This document shows positions 14,017-16,114 of a stretch of 16,114 bases of DNA, piece by piece. The stretch lies in assembly GCA_002414505.1 (NCBI GenBank), contig DHZF01000091.1, forward strand, positions 68,704-84,817. The letters run 5' to 3'. The notes under the pieces were generated by a model, which searched no databases, was not told the DNA's origin, and saw only the letters and a program-made list of their open reading frames with translations. Source of the stretch: Hyphomonas sp. UBA5111. GTDB taxonomy: Bacteria; Pseudomonadota; Alphaproteobacteria; Caulobacterales; Hyphomonadaceae. The stretch's first letter is position 1. The number at the start of each line of letters is the position of its first letter. Made by a program: the position numbers and the translations under genes.

Positions 14017-15941
14017 CGAAAAATGCCCTTCGAGCGACCATTTCCAACCGTCCAGCCGATGCCTGCGGCTGTGCGTTTGAGTGTCAGTTCGCGGCCGGTC
14101 TGCCGCCCGAGCGCGCTGCGCCACGGTACAAGCGCGAACGCCTTCGCATTCCCGATGACCGCCATGCGGCCCGCCGCCAGATCGACATGGCCTTCCAGCC
14201 GCCCGTGTAACCGGTCCCCGTTCGCCAGATCGACAGCCGTCCGGTTCGAGCGCGCAGCGATCGCATCGGCGTTCTGTTTCAGATCAAGCGCCCGCATCCG
14301 AATACGCTGCTCATCTGAAAGGGTTGCCTGCCCTGCCTGCAGAACGTCTTGCTCTCGCAGCCATGCCTGCCGCCGCATCTGAAGTTTCCGGAGCGCGATG
14401 CACCGTTCCGCATCGGTTTCTGAAAGCCCGTCGATCCATGTCTCACCCATCCGCTCAATCTGCGCCTCCGGGGACAGCCACGACAAAACGGTCAGTTTTA
14501 CCCCGCCGGATCGCCGCGCTTCGTAGTCAGCAGCGCGTTTGAGGAAGGTCGCGTCAATGCGCCATTCTCCGCTGGCGAGCCGTTCGCCGATTCCCGCCCG
14601 CCGCAGCGCTTCAAGACGGCGCTTCAGCGACAGGCGGTAAGCCGGTTTCGATCCGGGATCGTGGCGGGCGTGCAAGTCCTCCGACCAGACGCCACCCGTT
14701 TCATCGGCGACTCTGGCGATGGCCGTGTCCGAAGCCCGCGCCAGCGCGCTCGCGCGCGACAGCTCAACAACCGCGCCGCGCGACGGGCGGGAGGTCGGAT
14801 CAATGGCGCCAGCAGGCACATGCCATATCCCGCCGTCAAAATCTTCAACGAGCATGTAGCGTGTGTCGCGAAGTTCGTCCTCGGCGCCATAGGCTTTAAC
14901 GACGCCCTGAATAGGGGTTGCATCCGCATCCCGGTCCTGCACAAACTGAATGTGTTTTTTACGTTCGCCGAATTCCGCCGCGAGTGTGCGGATGATGTCG
15001 CCCCGCCGGCCCCGGCGTTTGAGTTGCTCCTGCCAGCCCGGCTTCATCCGCCAGGCTACGGCTCCGGCGGGCTCTGCGAGGCCCAACGTTTGGAGGTGGC
15101 GTGCGCGAGCAATCTGAAGCGAGCGGCTAAAGCGTTCGCCGCTTGAGGACGCATCGCCCGGCTCAAAAACGCTTCCATCGATAAGGTTTTCGATCTCGCG
15201 ATCCAGCCCTGTCCACCGGTCCTGATCGACCTGTTTCTGCCGCGTCTCTGCAATCTCCAGCGCTCGCCGCGGTCCGAGCCTCTGTGTCACAAGATCCTCG
15301 GCCGCTTCGCGCAGGCCATGGGTGAGATAGTCTCGCGCGATGACGACATCCTTCATCCGCGCGTCGCGCCCGCGCACGACAATATGCGTGTGCGGATGGC
15401 CGGTATTGTGGTGATCGACAGCGATCCAGTCCAAGCGCCGCCCGGTGTCGGCTTCCATGCGCGCCATCAGGTCGCGCGTCGCCTGTTTGAAATCGCCCAT
15501 GCGCGCGCCGCCCTCCGGCGACACGATGATCCGGAACTGGTGGCGATCCTGTTCGCTCCTCTCCAGAAAGTCGCGCGGCGATATACCTTCATTGTCCCGG
15601 TCATAGAGGACACCGCCTTCGCCCTCGCGATCCACGCCGTCCCGCTGCAGATAGCCGACATGGGCACGATAGAGTCCTGGGCCCGCGCGTCCGGCTCTGG
15701 CGATATGTACTTTGACCACGACGCGCCGCCGTTGCAGGCGGGACAGATGCCGCCCTGCGGATGCGCGTGTTCGCGCTGCGCCGCCGCTGCCATAACGCGC
15801 GCCCGTGAAGGAAGATTTCCGGGGCGCATTAGAAAGCCGCTTCCCGGTCTTCGCCAGTTGGCGGCGAAGGCGCTTTCCAGCTGGGCCGCCTCTATCGCGT
15901 ATCGGCCCCAACCGGGGTGTGAACGGGGTATCATCGCTCAT
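14013..15941 (-). CDS. Relaxase/mobilization nuclease (VirD2-like HUH domain plus DUF3363)
   Basis: This encodes about 642 residues from ATG 15941-15939 (MSDDTPFTPRLG); the frame is open 28 codons further but without family-like sequence. A strongly basic N-terminal stretch (about 20-80, many Arg/Lys) precedes the nuclease domain. The HUH metal motif is GHPHTH (H182, H184, H186), preceded by AVDHHNTG. An upstream conserved GYLQRDG (Y97) is near the expected catalytic region, but I cannot prove which Tyr is nucleophilic. The C-terminal half is DUF3363-like, ending with VPWRSALGRQTGREL and a GWTVGNGRSKG tail. The family nicks oriT, binds the 5' end and is carried by the coupling protein to the recipient. 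It points away from the candidate oriT and toward traG, as in related elements. Confidence 0.9.
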   Translation of the reverse strand: MSDDTPFTPRLGPIRDRGGPAGKRLRRQLAKTGKRLSNAPRKSSFTGARYGSGGAARTRASAGRHLSRLQRRRVVVKVHIARAGRAGPGLYRAHVGYLQRDGVDREGEGGVLYDRDNEGISPRDFLERSEQDRHQFRIIVSPEGGARMGDFKQATRDLMARMEADTGRRLDWIAVDHHNTGHPHTHIVVRGRDARMKDVVIARDYLTHGLREAAEDLVTQRLGPRRALEIAETRQKQVDQDRWTGLDREIENLIDGSVFEPGDASSSGERFSRSLQIARARHLQTLGLAEPAGAVAWRMKPGWQEQLKRRGRRGDIIRTLAAEFGERKKHIQFVQDRDADATPIQGVVKAYGAEDELRDTRYMLVEDFDGGIWHVPAGAIDPTSRPSRGAVVELSRASALARASDTAIARVADETGGVWSEDLHARHDPGSKPAYRLSLKRRLEALRRAGIGERLASGEWRIDATFLKRAADYEARRSGGVKLTVLSWLSPEAQIERMGETWIDGLSETDAERCIALRKLQMRRQAWLREQDVLQAGQATLSDEQRIRMRALDLKQNADAIAARSNRTAVDLANGDRLHGRLEGHVDLAAGRMAVIGNAKAFALVPWRSALGRQTGRELTLKRTAAGIGWTVGNGRSKGIFR

Positions 15942-16062
15942 TGCGGCGCTCTTACCCCATGCACCACAGGAACCCCTTTCATTCCGGGAAATTTCCGACG
16001 ATCCATGCACCGCAATGCTGTGCAAAGGGCGCCAAAAAACAGATGTGCAGACAAGGCGTTAG

Positions 16063-16095
16063 ATGGCATGTGGTGCCATAGCTTTAATCTTGCCC
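16063..16095 (+). other. Candidate origin of transfer (oriT): inverted repeat plus nic-like sequence
   Basis: The inverted repeat ATGGCA-TGTGG-TGCCAT (16063-16079) is followed 6 bp later by AATCTTGCCC (16086-16095). The IncP/Ti family nic core is ATCCTG-C, so this differs by one base and shares the trailing CCC of RP4. It lies about 120 bp upstream of the relaxase start, where oriT is expected. The window ends just beyond, so flanking structure cannot be judged. Confidence 0.4.
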
Positions 16096-16114
16096 TACCG
16101 GGTTCGCTTCTGAT

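Noticed and set aside
1..16114. CRISPR array, tRNA or rRNA genes
   Set aside because: I saw no regularly spaced repeat-spacer pattern and no tRNA cloverleaf or rRNA sequence on either strand.

Overview
The window looks like an alphaproteobacterial chromosome (GC-rich; TonB receptors, an EAL regulator and alphaproteobacterial-type conjugation genes) that carries part of a mobile genetic element. A stalked or marine alphaproteobacterium of the Hyphomonadaceae/Caulobacterales kind would fit, but that placement is an impression from protein style, not a search result.

Bases 1-3564 (minus strand) hold what looks like one signalling operon. It reads, in transcription order, a membrane protein with a degenerate GGDEF domain and an intact EAL (c-di-GMP phosphodiesterase) domain, a LysM/TPR lipoprotein whose start overlaps the previous stop, and a transmembrane Hanks-type serine/threonine kinase cut by the window edge. 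Bases 3795-7381 (plus strand) are an iron-uptake operon: a 7-1-7 palindrome resembling a Fur operator, a TonB-dependent siderophore-type receptor, a PepSY transmembrane protein and a 63-residue membrane protein that overlaps it by 4 bp.

Bases 7382-7760 are AT-richer non-coding DNA with tandem 11-12 bp repeats and two strong hairpins. They form the junction to a conjugative or mobilizable element that fills the rest of the window. Its minus-strand backbone is a relaxase (VirD2-like HUH domain plus DUF3363), the VirD4/TraG coupling ATPase and a ribbon-helix-helix protein. A candidate oriT lies upstream of the relaxase. The trb mating-pair genes that would usually follow on this side are absent.

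Nested between the relaxase and traG genes is a complete mercury-resistance cassette: merR, divergent from merT-merP-merF-merA, followed by a 28-codon ORF and a ynfA-like gene. The merR/merT promoter has the classic MerR layout, a 7-1-7 dyad inside a 19-bp -35/-10 spacer. Hg(II) would be bound by MerP in the periplasm, passed through MerT or MerF into the cytoplasm, and reduced to Hg(0) by MerA. Two diverged 60-bp direct repeats flank the cassette, and the relaxase stop codon aligns between them. This suggests the cassette entered by duplication or exchange at the 3' end of the relaxase gene.
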